Assembly (NCBI GenBank): GCA_014444615.1
Contig: PVXE01000001.1
Span: 150,045 to 214,044 of the forward strand
Source: Tagaea sp. CACIAM 22H2
GTDB taxonomy: Bacteria; Pseudomonadota; Alphaproteobacteria; CACIAM-22H2
Length of the DNA stretch: 64,000 nt
Reading direction: 5' to 3'
Positions 1 to 8,756 of this stretch are shown one piece after another. The notes under the pieces were generated by a model, which saw only the letters and a list, made by a program, of their open reading frames with translations, searched no databases and was not told the origin of the DNA. The position numbers and the translations under genes are program-made. How positions within the stretch are numbered: position 1 is the first letter of the stretch; the number at the start of each line of letters is the position of its first letter.

Positions 1-65
1 ACAACGTTATTATAGTTCGTCAAGACGGCTCGCCAAGCCCGGCCTTAAGGTGCTAAGTCCCGATC

Positions 66-713
66 ATGTCCCGGCCGCCCGCAAAGAAAAGAACCCGCGC
101 CGTGCGCTTGCCTGCGGCGGCGCGGCGGCAAGCGATCCTCGATGCGGCCAAGGACATCTTCCTGAAGGAAGGCTATGCGCGCACGACGATGCGTCGTATC
201 GCGACGCAGCTCGGGATTACGCCGACGACGCTCTATCTGCATTTCGCGGACAAAGAGACGCTGATGCACGCCATCTGCCAGGACGCCATGCGCGTCTTGG
301 CCGAGGGTTTCGCGCGTGTGGGCCGCGAAGCCAAAAATCCGGCCGATGCGTTCGAGCGATTCTTCGACGTCTACATGCAATTCGGCTTCGCGCATCCGCG
401 CGAGTACCGTTTGCTGTTTATGAGCGAAGCGCCTGCTTTTGTTCCGGGGCATCGCAATCGCCCCGATAAGGCGCGCGATCCGGCCGATCAGGGCCAGCAA
501 GCTTTCGGCGCGCTCGAGGTTCTTGTGAAGCGGCTGATGGACGAGGGGATATTCCGCAAAGGCGATCCGGCCGCGACGGCAGAGGCGATCTGGGCGAGCG
601 TCCACGGGCTTGTCTCGCTGCTCATCACATATCCCGACTTTGCGTGGTCGGAGCGTTCGAAGCTGTTCGAGGCGATGCGCGGCATGATGCGCAACGGGTT
701 TCTCGCGAAGTAA
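66..713 (+). CDS. TetR/AcrR-family transcriptional regulator
   Basis: A 215-residue protein with a typical TetR layout. A basic N-terminal tail (about residues 1-18) is followed by a helix-turn-helix at about residues 20-66, with the hallmark stretches LDAAKDIFLKEGYARTTMRR and ITPTTLYLHFADKETLM. A helical ligand-binding half completes it. Length is normal for the family (190-230). It should be a dimeric, ligand-released repressor of a nearby promoter. The gene lies at the left edge and converges on the sugar ABC operon, so its target is probably further left or its own promoter. The effector cannot be read from sequence. Confidence 0.9.
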   Translation: MSRPPAKKRTRAVRLPAAARRQAILDAAKDIFLKEGYARTTMRRIATQLGITPTTLYLHFADKETLMHAICQDAMRVLAEGFARVGREAKNPADAFERFFDVYMQFGFAHPREYRLLFMSEAPAFVPGHRNRPDKARDPADQGQQAFGALEVLVKRLMDEGIFRKGDPAATAEAIWASVHGLVSLLITYPDFAWSERSKLFEAMRGMMRNGFLAK

Positions 714-874
714 GACCGCATCGGTTCCGATCCGATCAACGGGATCGTCGCAAGTGCTCCGATCCGTGTTGAACCAGGAATCCCCTTCGAAGTGCATTCA
801 GAATGAACGGTGAAACTCGGGCGTAGATATTTTCGAGATTGGAGTTGGCGTCGCCCCGTCGACCACCATTGGTT

Positions 875-1966
875 TCACTTGATCAGGCGGCCGCTGCACG
901 TGTCGTAAATCCGCAGCGTGTCCACTGGCGCGGTAAACCGCACGGTCTGGCCCGGCGTGAACGAAATGCTCGACGGGGCGCGGGCGATCGCCTGGCCGTC
1001 GGCCAAATCGAGCATCACGTAGGTCTCGGAACCTTGCGGCTCGCTGACGCGGACTTTACCGGTGAGCAGCATCGCACCCACCGGGGCTTCACCGTCGACG
1101 ATCTGCAATTCCTGCGGGCGGATGCCGATGGCAACCTTCTGGCTGGCGGCTATGGCGTGCGGCAGCTTCAAACTCGCCGGAACGGCGACGGCGTCTTTGT
1201 TGGCGCCAAAATCCAAGCCGCCGCCGGCGACCGTCGCGTCGATCAAGTTCATCTCCGGCGTGCCGATGAAGCGCGCGGTGAACATATCGGCAGGATTGTT
1301 GTAGAGCTCCATCGGCGCGCCGACCTGCAGGATATGGCCGTCGCGCATGACGACGATCCTGTCGGCGAGCGACATCGCTTCGACTTGGTCGTGCGTCACG
1401 AATACGACCGTGCGGCCCAAACGCTGGTGGAGCTGCTTGATCTCCAAGCGCATCTGACCGCGCAGCCGCGCGTCGAGATTTGACAATGGTTCGTCGAACA
1501 GGAAGGCGACGGGATCGCGCACCATCGCGCGGCCGATGGCCACACGCTGGCGTTGGCCGCCGGACAAGGCCGCCGGACGGCGTTCGAGATAGGGTTCAAG
1601 GCCGAGCACGCGCGCCGTTTCCATAATGCGCGCTTGCTTCTCCGCCTTCGACATCTTGGCGGTGTAAAGGCCGAAGCCGATATTCTGCGCGACGGTCAGA
1701 TGCGGATAGATCGCGTAGTTCTGAAAGACCATCGCGATATTGCGCTGCTTGGGCTCCAAATCGTTGACGACATGGCCGCCGATGCGCAGCGTGCCGCCGG
1801 AGATCTCCTCCAGCCCGGCGATCATGCGCAACGTCGTCGATTTGCCGCAGCCCGACGGGCCGACCAGCACGACGAACTCGCCGTCGTCGATCGTCAGGTC
1901 GATGCCGTGGACGACGCCGACCTTGCCGTAGTTTTTGACGATCTTCTCGAGTTCAATCCGCGCCAT
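875..1966 (-). CDS. ugpC: Carbohydrate ABC transporter ATP-binding protein (UgpC/MalK-like)
   Basis: A 363-residue cytoplasmic ATPase of a binding-protein-dependent sugar importer. Walker A GPSGCGKST lies at residues 36-44, followed by the Q-loop, signature LSGGQRQRVAIGRA, Walker B FLFDEPLSNLD, the H-loop histidine in FVTHDQ, and a C-terminal OB-fold (TOBE-like) extension from about residue 240. This is the MalK/UgpC/MsmX architecture. The start MARIELEK was chosen because upstream in-frame sequence is Arg/Pro-rich and antisense-like. The start overlaps the end of the lyase gene by 14 bp. It is the last gene of the operon 6577 to 875. The symbol is by family; glycerol-3-phosphate specificity is not implied. 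Confidence 0.92.
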   Translation of the reverse strand: MARIELEKIVKNYGKVGVVHGIDLTIDDGEFVVLVGPSGCGKSTTLRMIAGLEEISGGTLRIGGHVVNDLEPKQRNIAMVFQNYAIYPHLTVAQNIGFGLYTAKMSKAEKQARIMETARVLGLEPYLERRPAALSGGQRQRVAIGRAMVRDPVAFLFDEPLSNLDARLRGQMRLEIKQLHQRLGRTVVFVTHDQVEAMSLADRIVVMRDGHILQVGAPMELYNNPADMFTARFIGTPEMNLIDATVAGGGLDFGANKDAVAVPASLKLPHAIAASQKVAIGIRPQELQIVDGEAPVGAMLLTGKVRVSEPQGSETYVMLDLADGQAIARAPSSISFTPGQTVRFTAPVDTLRIYDTCSGRLIK

Positions 1967-3473
1967 TCGACATCTCCGCGATCTCCGCCATGCGGCGTTC
2001 GAGCTCGGCTTGCGCGGCTTTCTCGCGCGCGGCGTGGGCGGCGGCGCGGGATTCGAAACCGGCCAGCGCCGTGCGATAATCGGCGATCGCCGCATCCATT
2101 GCGGCAGGAGCGGGGCCGCCGAAGCGGTCGCGGACGGCGACGAAATTCTCCGGCGAGACCGTACGCTGGAATTCGTCCTTGCCCGCGCGCGGGGCACGGC
2201 CGGTGTGTTCGCGGAACGCGGCGGCGAAGACCTCGTAACCGTCGCGCTTAAGGTCGCCCGCCCGCGCGACCACGGCGCGCGATACGTCGGCCGCGATCTC
2301 GTGGCCCTGGCGGAACGAGAGATTCTCGGTCCGCACGAGCCAGTCGGCGAGTTCGGTGATCGTGGCACAGGAGCGGTTCAGGATATCGGCGACGCGCTCG
2401 GGATCGATCCGGCCCGCACCGATGGTCGCCGTCAGCAGTTCGAGGACGCGGTGGGCCACTTCGAACGCCTGGTAGCCCATCTCGTGGGTTTCGGCTTCGC
2501 TGTCGGTCATATCGGTGAAGGGCGTGTTGTGCATCACGTCGACGACCGCGCGCGCGCGGCCCACGGCTTGACCGGAAAGATGGCGCAGATGTTCGAACGG
2601 CACCGGATTGCGCTTCTGCGGCATGATCGACGAGATTTGCACGAAGGCGTTGGGCAGATAGAGCTGCCCGACCTCGAAGCTCGACCAGAATTGGAAATCC
2701 TGAACGGGGCGGCCGAGATGCAGGAACATCAGCCCCAGCGCGCTATAGACCGACGTCAGGTAATCCGTCGCGGCGATGCAGGAATAGGAATTGCGCAAGG
2801 GGGCGGCGAAGCCGAGCAGGGCGGCGACGCGGTGCCGGTCGATTGGGAACCCCGACGTGGTGATCGCGGCGGCCCCTAGCGGGCATAGATCGACGATTCC
2901 GCGCGCGGCTTCCAGGCGTTCCATGTCGCGGATCAGCACTTCGATGATCGCAGACAGGTAATGCCCGTGCGTCGTGGGCTGGGCCGGCTGGCCATGCGTA
3001 TAGGCGACGATGACGATGTCGCGATCGCGATGCGCCGCCTCGATCAGCGTGGCGAGCAACGAACGCGACGCGGCGAGCAGCGCATCGATGCGCGGTTTCA
3101 GCGCGAGTTTCAGGAAGGTGTGGTCGATATCGTTGCGCGAACGCGCGGTGTGCAAGCGCCCGCCGATATCGGCCCCTGCGCGCGCTTTGAGTTCGCGCTC
3201 CATATAGAAAAAGTAGTCTTCGACGTCGCCGCCGTAGTTGAGGCGCGCAGGCTCGATCTCGCGCGCCATCGCCTGCAGCGCGCGCGCGATCGTCTTGCCT
3301 TGCCGCTTGTCGAGGATGCCGGTCTCGACCAGCATCACCAGATGCGCGCGATCGATGCGGGCGAGGGCGTCGGCATGATGGCTTTTGGCGCCGTCGAACA
3401 GCGGCTTGAGGACGGTCTTACGGTAGACGGGATCCGGGAAGACAGATTTGTCGTTCGCTTGCAGCATACCCAT
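1953..3473 (-). CDS. Argininosuccinate lyase-family (aspartase/fumarase superfamily) enzyme
   Basis: A 506-residue protein of the ASL/fumarase superfamily. Visible family signatures are HTARSRNDID near residue 108, YTHGQPAQPTTHGHYL (active-site His region) near 158, and the mobile catalytic-loop signature SSIMPQKRNP near 283. It should be a homotetrameric lyase eliminating fumarate or a similar product from a C-N or C-O bond. It is embedded in a sugar-type ABC operon between permease and ATPase genes, with no arginine-biosynthesis neighbours, so biosynthetic ArgH is unlikely. A catabolic lyase acting on the imported compound is more plausible (family precedents include EDDS lyase). The last 35 residues form a charged Ala/Glu/Arg helix not typical of ArgH. 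The start is 3 bp from the upstream stop. Confidence 0.8.
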   Translation of the reverse strand: MGMLQANDKSVFPDPVYRKTVLKPLFDGAKSHHADALARIDRAHLVMLVETGILDKRQGKTIARALQAMAREIEPARLNYGGDVEDYFFYMERELKARAGADIGGRLHTARSRNDIDHTFLKLALKPRIDALLAASRSLLATLIEAAHRDRDIVIVAYTHGQPAQPTTHGHYLSAIIEVLIRDMERLEAARGIVDLCPLGAAAITTSGFPIDRHRVAALLGFAAPLRNSYSCIAATDYLTSVYSALGLMFLHLGRPVQDFQFWSSFEVGQLYLPNAFVQISSIMPQKRNPVPFEHLRHLSGQAVGRARAVVDVMHNTPFTDMTDSEAETHEMGYQAFEVAHRVLELLTATIGAGRIDPERVADILNRSCATITELADWLVRTENLSFRQGHEIAADVSRAVVARAGDLKRDGYEVFAAAFREHTGRAPRAGKDEFQRTVSPENFVAVRDRFGGPAPAAMDAAIADYRTALAGFESRAAAHAAREKAAQAELERRMAEIAEMSNGAD

Positions 3474-3476
3474 AGT

Positions 3477-4337
3477 TCAGCCCTTTACGCCCGCGAGCAT
3501 CACGCCGCGCACGATGTAGCGTTGGAAGAAAAGGAAGATGAGAAGCGTGGGCACGGTCGCGAGGGCCGCACCCGTCATGATCATTTCCCACTGGATCGAT
3601 TGTTCGACGGCGAAGCTCGAAAGCCCGACCGGCAGCGTGTAGAGCGTCTGATCCGTCGTGACGATCAGCGGCCAGAAGAACGCGGTCCAATTGCCCAGGA
3701 AGGTGAAGATCGCCAGTGCCGAGAGGGCGGGTGTGACGAGCGGCAAAGCGACTTTCCACCAGATCGTGAATTCGTTGAGGCCGTCGATGCGCGCGGCTTC
3801 GAGGAAGTCGTTAGGCACGGTCTCGAAGAACTGTTTCAGCAGGAACACGCCGAACGCCGTGATCAGCCCCGGGAACATGATGCCCCAATAGGTGTCGAGC
3901 CAGCCGAACTGGCTGGACATCAGATACCAGGGGATCACGAGCATTTCGGTCGGGATCATCAGCGTCGACAGGATCGCGATGAAGACGACCTGGCGGCCGC
4001 GGAATTGGAACTTCGCCAGCGTGTAGGCGACGAGGCTGTCGAAGAACAGGCACGACAGCGTCACCACCGTCGCAACGAAGATCGAGTTGAAGAACCAGCG
4101 CGCGAAGCGGCCGTCGGCGAGCACTTGGATGTAGTTGGCGAGAGTTGGCGTTTGCGGGATTAGGCGCAGATCGTAGACGTCGCTCGCCGTTTTGAGCGAC
4201 GTCGAGAACATGAACAGCAGCGGCGTCATCATCACCACGCCGCCCAGGAACAGGATCGTCCAGGCGACGATGCGGCCGGGCCGTGCCGCGAATGGGCGGC
4301 GCGGCGATGGGGGCGCGGCTTGGGCGGTGCCGTTCAT
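3477..4337 (-). CDS. Carbohydrate ABC transporter permease (MalG/UgpE-like)
   Basis: A 286-residue inner-membrane protein with six predicted hydrophobic segments. The first is ILFLGGVVMMTPLLFMFSTS, after a Pro/Arg-rich cytoplasmic N-terminus. The EAA loop that docks on the ATPase reads EAARIDGLNEFTIWWKVALP. Length and motif fit the MalG family of CUT1 importers. It is separated from the second permease by one base and from the lyase start by 3 bp, consistent with one transcript. Confidence 0.93.
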   Translation of the reverse strand: MNGTAQAAPPSPRRPFAARPGRIVAWTILFLGGVVMMTPLLFMFSTSLKTASDVYDLRLIPQTPTLANYIQVLADGRFARWFFNSIFVATVVTLSCLFFDSLVAYTLAKFQFRGRQVVFIAILSTLMIPTEMLVIPWYLMSSQFGWLDTYWGIMFPGLITAFGVFLLKQFFETVPNDFLEAARIDGLNEFTIWWKVALPLVTPALSALAIFTFLGNWTAFFWPLIVTTDQTLYTLPVGLSSFAVEQSIQWEMIMTGAALATVPTLLIFLFFQRYIVRGVMLAGVKG

Positions 4338-4338
4338 C

Positions 4339-5271
4339 TCAACGGTTCCTTAGAATCCAAAGCTGGGCCATCGAGATCGTGAACAGGATGACGAACAGCA
4401 CGACCGTCTGCGCCGCCGCATATCCCATTTGGTAAGACCCGAACGCGGTTTGATAGATCATCAGCACCAGCGGCTTGGTCGAGTTGAGCGGCCCGCCGGG
4501 ATCGTTGCTGGTCATGTTGTAGACTTGGTCGAAAATCCGCAGGAAACCGATCGAGGAGAACACGACCAGGAACACCGTCGTCGGCTTCAGCAGCGGAATG
4601 GTGATACGCGTGAGGATGGCGCCTTCGCCCAGCCCGTCGACGCGCGCGGCTTCGTAATAGCTCGTCGGGATCGCGCGCAAACCGGCCAGGAAGATGATGA
4701 TCTGGAAGCCCAGATGCGCCCAGATCGACGTCGTCATGATCGCGGGCAACGCCTGCTCGATTGACCGCAGGAAGGGCTGCGCGGGAATCCCGAATATGCT
4801 CAGCGTGCTGTTGATCACGCCGATCGGCGGCGGTTGGTAGAACCAGCGCCAGACCCAGGCCATCGCGGCGGCGGTCGTAAGATAGGGCAGGAAATAGAGC
4901 GCGCGGATGAAGCCGTGCAGGAACACGACGCGATCGAGGTAGTAGGCGATCGCGAAAGACAGCACGATCGAGATCGGCGTGCCGAGGATGAGATAGGCGA
5001 ACGTGTTGCGGAAGACCTGCCAGAACACCGGATCGGCGAACAGGCGGTGGTAATTTTCGAGCCCGATGAATTTCGCCGGATTCAGCAGGTCCCAATCGGT
5101 GATCGACAGGAAGAACGCGTCGATCGTGGGATAGAAGCGCACGACCGCGAAGAAGACGAGAGGCAGCGCCAGGAACGTCCAGGCCCACACGACTTGCCGG
5201 GACGAGAGGGACAGGCGCCCCCAAAGGCGTCCGAAGACGCCGCTCGATCCGGTGATGTTCGTGTGGGCCAT
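4339..5271 (-). CDS. Carbohydrate ABC transporter permease (MalF/UgpA-like)
   Basis: A 310-residue integral membrane protein with about six hydrophobic segments; the first, VVWAWTFLALPLVFFAVVRF, follows a short polar N-terminus. The EAA motif EAARVDGLGEGAILTRITIP marks the ATPase-docking loop. It pairs with the MalG-like permease to form the channel of a CUT1-type importer. It lies 25 bp downstream of the binding-protein gene. Substrate is unknown. Confidence 0.93.
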   Translation of the reverse strand: MAHTNITGSSGVFGRLWGRLSLSSRQVVWAWTFLALPLVFFAVVRFYPTIDAFFLSITDWDLLNPAKFIGLENYHRLFADPVFWQVFRNTFAYLILGTPISIVLSFAIAYYLDRVVFLHGFIRALYFLPYLTTAAAMAWVWRWFYQPPPIGVINSTLSIFGIPAQPFLRSIEQALPAIMTTSIWAHLGFQIIIFLAGLRAIPTSYYEAARVDGLGEGAILTRITIPLLKPTTVFLVVFSSIGFLRIFDQVYNMTSNDPGGPLNSTKPLVLMIYQTAFGSYQMGYAAAQTVVLFVILFTISMAQLWILRNR

Positions 5272-5296
5272 GGCTCGTTTCCGCCGGAACGCCGCG

Positions 5297-6577
5297 TTAC
5301 TTGGCTTTCGCCTTGTCGAGCACCGCCTGCTCGCGTTCGGCGGCGACCTTTAGCGCGTCGGCGATCGGCGTATCCTTCAGCAGCACGGTGTTGATCAGGT
5401 CGATCGAGACTTGGCGCTGGGCGAGTTCGTCGGTCATCGGCGGGGTGGAGGAATAATCCAACGCGCGGATGAACGGCCCGTAGACCGGGTCGTTGACGTT
5501 CGCGTCGGTCAATGCCACCGCACGGCGCGCGGGCAACTCGCCGACCTTCTCGAGCCAGATATTCATCGCCTTGGGCGACGAGACGAAGGCGAGGAACTTC
5601 TCCGCCGCCGCAAGCTTCTCGCCCGTGGCGCCCGCACTGATCGCGTTGGCGAAGTAGCTGCCGAAATTCGCCTTGTTGCCGTTCACCGTGGGCAGTTCGA
5701 CCACGCCCCAGGTGAAGTTCTTGATCGTTTTGTACGACGCGATGCGGAACGTGCCGTCGACCACCATGCCGGCAAGACCAGCACGGAACGCCGCTTGGCC
5801 TTCGTCCATGAAGCCTTCGCGGCCGATTTTGTGGACCTTCTGCAGATCGACGTAGAATTGCAGCGCCTTGCGGCCGGCCTCGGTGTTGTAGGCGACCTTG
5901 GCGCCGTCGGGTGAATAGGACTCGCCGCCATATTGGCGCACGAGGATCTCGCGCCACCAATTATGGTCCTGGCGTGCGATATCGAGCGCCATGCCGACCT
6001 GGGTGAAGTTGCCGGCGTTGTCGAGCTTCGTCATCGCCTTTCCGGCGGCGACGAGTTCCTCGATCGTGCGCGGCGGCTTCTCGGGGTCCAGCCCGGCCTT
6101 GGCGAACATATCCTTGTTGTAGAACAGGGCCATCGAGCGCACGGCCGTCGGCAGGCCAAAATACTTGCCATCCCGTTTCATCGCCGAGACGATCGGGAAG
6201 AACTCTTTTTCGATTTCCTCGGCTTTGAACGCGGTGGGCGATAGCGGCTGCACGAGGCGGCCGGAAATGAACGTGTCGAGCCAGCCGTAGAAGAGTTGCA
6301 TCACTTCGGGGCTGCGGCCGGCGGCGCGTGCCGCGATCAGGCGCGTCTGATAATCGGCGTAAGGGAAGGTGACCTGTTTGACGGTGATGCCGGGATTCTC
6401 GGCCTCGAAGGTCTTAATGACTTCGGTCATCGCTTGGACACGCGTATCGAAAACGTATTGCCAGTACTGAATTTCGACCGCCGCGGCCGGGTTATGGCCG
6501 CCCAGAAGCGCGCCGGCCGCCGTCGCCGAGACGGCGAGGGCGCGGACAAGATTCCGGAAACTCGGCAAGAAGGTCAT
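5297..6577 (-). CDS. Extracellular solute-binding protein, family 1 (sugar type)
   Basis: A 426-residue periplasmic binding protein. The N-terminus is a Sec-type signal (basic start, hydrophobic run ALAVSATAAGALLGG, probable cleavage around residue 33 after PAAA). The mature part begins VEIQYWQYVFDTRVQAMTEV, the usual start of the SBP_bac_1/UgpB fold, and contains the expected FYNKDMFAKAGLDPEKPP segment. It captures the substrate for the two downstream permeases. First gene of the operon; its upstream region carries a LacI-type operator at 6626-6645. Confidence 0.93.
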   Translation of the reverse strand: MTFLPSFRNLVRALAVSATAAGALLGGHNPAAAVEIQYWQYVFDTRVQAMTEVIKTFEAENPGITVKQVTFPYADYQTRLIAARAAGRSPEVMQLFYGWLDTFISGRLVQPLSPTAFKAEEIEKEFFPIVSAMKRDGKYFGLPTAVRSMALFYNKDMFAKAGLDPEKPPRTIEELVAAGKAMTKLDNAGNFTQVGMALDIARQDHNWWREILVRQYGGESYSPDGAKVAYNTEAGRKALQFYVDLQKVHKIGREGFMDEGQAAFRAGLAGMVVDGTFRIASYKTIKNFTWGVVELPTVNGNKANFGSYFANAISAGATGEKLAAAEKFLAFVSSPKAMNIWLEKVGELPARRAVALTDANVNDPVYGPFIRALDYSSTPPMTDELAQRQVSIDLINTVLLKDTPIADALKVAAEREQAVLDKAKAK

Positions 6578-6625
6578 GGGGCATCCTCCTGTGTGGCTAC
6601 GCCTCTGCGAGCGTTTCGGTAAAAG

Positions 6626-6645
6626 TTACGCAAGCGCTTGCATAA
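6626..6645. promoter_or_regulatory. LacI-family operator O1
   Basis: TTACGCAAGCGCTTGCATAA is a 20-bp inverted repeat with one mismatched pair. The central 12 bp GCAAGCGCTTGC (6630-6641) is perfect and carries the CG centre typical of LacI/GalR-family operators. It lies 49 bp upstream of the binding-protein start and 130 bp upstream of lacI, in the divergent promoter region. Confidence 0.85.
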
Positions 6646-6774
6646 AATGACTCGGACCGGTTGTCAATCGCGCGCCGGATGTATTAATCTCCGTGCCGCT
6701 TAATTAACAAAGTTCCGAATTACCGAAATTCGATCGGCGAATGCGTCGTCCGACGATAGGGGGCGGAAAACGCT

Positions 6775-7815
6775 GTGTCAGGCAAGCGCTTGCGCAAATC
6801 GGCGACTGATCTCAAATCCTTGGCGGCGCAGCTGGGCGTATCCCAATCCACCGTCAGCCGGGCGCTGCACGGCCATCCGGCGATCCCCGAGACGACGCGC
6901 CGGCGTGTGCAATCGGCCGCCGATGCCGCCGGCTATCGACCGAATGCCCGTGCGCGCAGCCTGGCGATCGGCAAGGCGGAGGCGATCGGCCTCGTCTTTC
7001 CGCTCGAACGGCTGCAGCTGCCGGAGACGAACTTCGTCGACGTGCTGGCCGGAATCTCGACGGTTGTCACCGAGCGCAACTATTCGCTGTTGTTATCGCC
7101 ATTCATGGACGACGAGACGGCGGTGCTGCGCAAACTCGCCTCCTCGAAGGCCGTCGACGGCGTAATCATCACGCGGCCGTTGGTCGACGATCCGCGTATC
7201 GCGCTGCTGAATTCGCTCGGCCTGCCTTATGTCGTGCATGGCCGCACGGAAGTGGACGCGCCGTTTTCTTATGTCGATACCGACAACGACAATTCCTTCG
7301 AACGTCTGACCGGGCTGCTGCTCGATTACGGCCATCGGCGTATCGTCGCGGTCAACGGGCTCGCGCATTTCCGTTATGCCGCAGCGCGCGCGGCCGCGTT
7401 TCATCGCGCTTTCGCCGCGCGCGGGCTGAGCGCGCGGGCCGAAGCGGTCGAGTTCGTTTCGATGACCGAGCAGACCGGCTACGAGACCGCCTTGCGGCAT
7501 TTGCGCGGCGCCAATCGTCCCACCGCATTCGTTTGCGGCTCGGTCTTCCAGGCGCGCGGAGTCTATCGCGCTATCGCGGCTTGCGGGCTCGCCGTCGGCA
7601 AGGATGTTTCGGTCGTCGCGCATGACGACGGTGTGCGCGGCGTGACGGCATTGGAATTGATGCCGCCGTTAACCGCAACCTATACGCCCATCCGGAAGAG
7701 CGGCGAGTTGCTGGCGGCGACGTTGATCGATCTGATCGAGGGCAAGCGCAATTCGCCGTCGCGGACGATCATGCCGTTCGACCTGATCCTGCGTGGATCG
7801 GTTCAGGTCGCTTGA
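6775..7815 (+). CDS. LacI-family transcriptional regulator
   Basis: A 346-residue LacI/GalR repressor. The N-terminal HTH reads SLAAQLGVSQSTVSRALHGH, followed by the hinge-helix region (YRPNARARSLA) and a periplasmic-binding-protein-like effector domain with the usual GHRRI segment. The start is GTG, preceded by the purine-rich stretch GGGGGCGGAAAA. The gene is divergent from the sugar ABC operon. O1 lies in the shared promoter region and a second operator core lies in codons 3-6, so it very likely represses both the operon and itself. The inducer is presumably the transported sugar or a derivative. Confidence 0.93.
   Translation: MSGKRLRKSATDLKSLAAQLGVSQSTVSRALHGHPAIPETTRRRVQSAADAAGYRPNARARSLAIGKAEAIGLVFPLERLQLPETNFVDVLAGISTVVTERNYSLLLSPFMDDETAVLRKLASSKAVDGVIITRPLVDDPRIALLNSLGLPYVVHGRTEVDAPFSYVDTDNDNSFERLTGLLLDYGHRRIVAVNGLAHFRYAAARAAAFHRAFAARGLSARAEAVEFVSMTEQTGYETALRHLRGANRPTAFVCGSVFQARGVYRAIAACGLAVGKDVSVVAHDDGVRGVTALELMPPLTATYTPIRKSGELLAATLIDLIEGKRNSPSRTIMPFDLILRGSVQVA
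6782..6793. promoter_or_regulatory. Second LacI-family operator core (O2), inside the lacI coding start
   Basis: The same perfect 12-bp palindrome GCAAGCGCTTGC as in O1, placed 152 bp away and inside the first codons of the regulator gene, where it encodes part of GKRLRK. A repressor bound here would overlap the translation-initiation region, and two copies permit looping by a tetrameric repressor. Identity of the 12-mer is seen directly; binding is inferred. Confidence 0.65.
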
Positions 7816-8756
7816 AATTCGAGCTTTGCTGTTTTTCGCGAAATGGCCGCTGTGAATCTGGCGGCGTCGCGCGAGGGAGTTGCTTGAACGTCGTGCGCCA
7901 GCGACAGAGATTTAGGTTATCTCATTTTCCACAAAGGCCGCAGAGTGTCTCGAAATTGTGGAAGGCAACGTCGAGATAGAACGACCTAATTCGATCCGAG
8001 GAACGGGCTCGCGACGATGCCGCTCTGGATTTGTAACGCACCGCTCCAACCGTCACGTAATTGACGAAGATGCGTTCCTTGCTCCCCTTTCACGCGAATC
8101 CGGTGAAGTGGACGTCCACTCTTGCGGTAACGTAGTCGATCCAAAAGTGAGCGCCGCACTTACCGTCATCGCGTGGACTGCGAAGCGGCATGCAGTCGAA
8201 CACGGGAGTTGAAACTCCGCCATTGCGGAAATCGCGACGATCATGCGCGTCGTACATCACTCGTCGACGGTAAGTTCGCGGCGGATAGAGCGGTCAAGCA
8301 CAGTTCTGATCCGTTCCGGCATCAGTTCGAGAAACGCCGAGAGTTCGGAGCGCTTCGCTCGGTACTCGATGTGCAATGACGTTCGAGGCGTTGGAGCTAT
8401 TTTAAAAAAGAAAAATAACAAGTGATAAGAGAGTTAATCACATTCCCTTGCTGGAAATTACTTCGGATGCCTCGAATCACGTGAATTGAACCATCAAACT
8501 CGCAAATTGGAAAAATAAAGCAATATGTACAGTTTATCACTGGAATACGTATTCTTCCTTACAAAGACAACCTTCGGGAATTCAGGCTCTGTTAATGAGT
8601 GCCCCTGTAAATGGAGGCACTTGGCGAAACCGGATACGGAAATAACAATACTAGAAATAGAAAACCTCTTCATCTCGACCGCACCGCGTCCACGGAAGTC
8701 TGCTTCGCGATAGTCGCAACTGTTCTCGATCCTCTGCCCCCGAATGGAGCTCGAAT
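7816..8756. other. Long A+T-rich intergenic gap with no convincing conserved gene
   Basis: A gap of about 940 bp between lacI and the chemoreceptor. From about 8395 to 8690 the composition changes sharply to A/T-rich, with runs such as TTTTAAAAAAGAAAAATAAC, unlike the rest of the window. Frames open on either strand (for example 7958-8212 plus, 8525-8713 plus) lack protein-like sequence or a ribosome-binding site. One 39-codon minus-strand frame looks protein-like and is listed separately. The A/T-rich part may hold the chemoreceptor promoter, or be a remnant of acquired or decayed DNA. Confidence 0.6.
8257..8376 (-). CDS. Possible short peptide or gene remnant (39 aa)
   Basis: A minus-strand frame starting at a TTG reads as a well-balanced helical peptide, including RAKRSELSAFLELMPERIR and LDRSIRRELTVDE at the C-terminus. 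The frame stays open upstream of the TTG into the A/T-rich tract without an ATG, and no clear Shine-Dalgarno sequence is visible. It may therefore be the C-terminal remnant of a decayed gene rather than a translated ORF. Family not recognised. Confidence 0.2.
   Translation of the reverse strand: MHIEYRAKRSELSAFLELMPERIRTVLDRSIRRELTVDE

Noticed and set aside
2961..4163. A 400-codon plus-strand open frame
   Set aside because: Antisense to the ASL-family and permease genes; charged low-complexity translation.
8525..8713. 62-codon frame in the A/T-rich gap
   Set aside because: No Shine-Dalgarno and no protein-like pattern; A/T-rich DNA makes a chance frame plausible.
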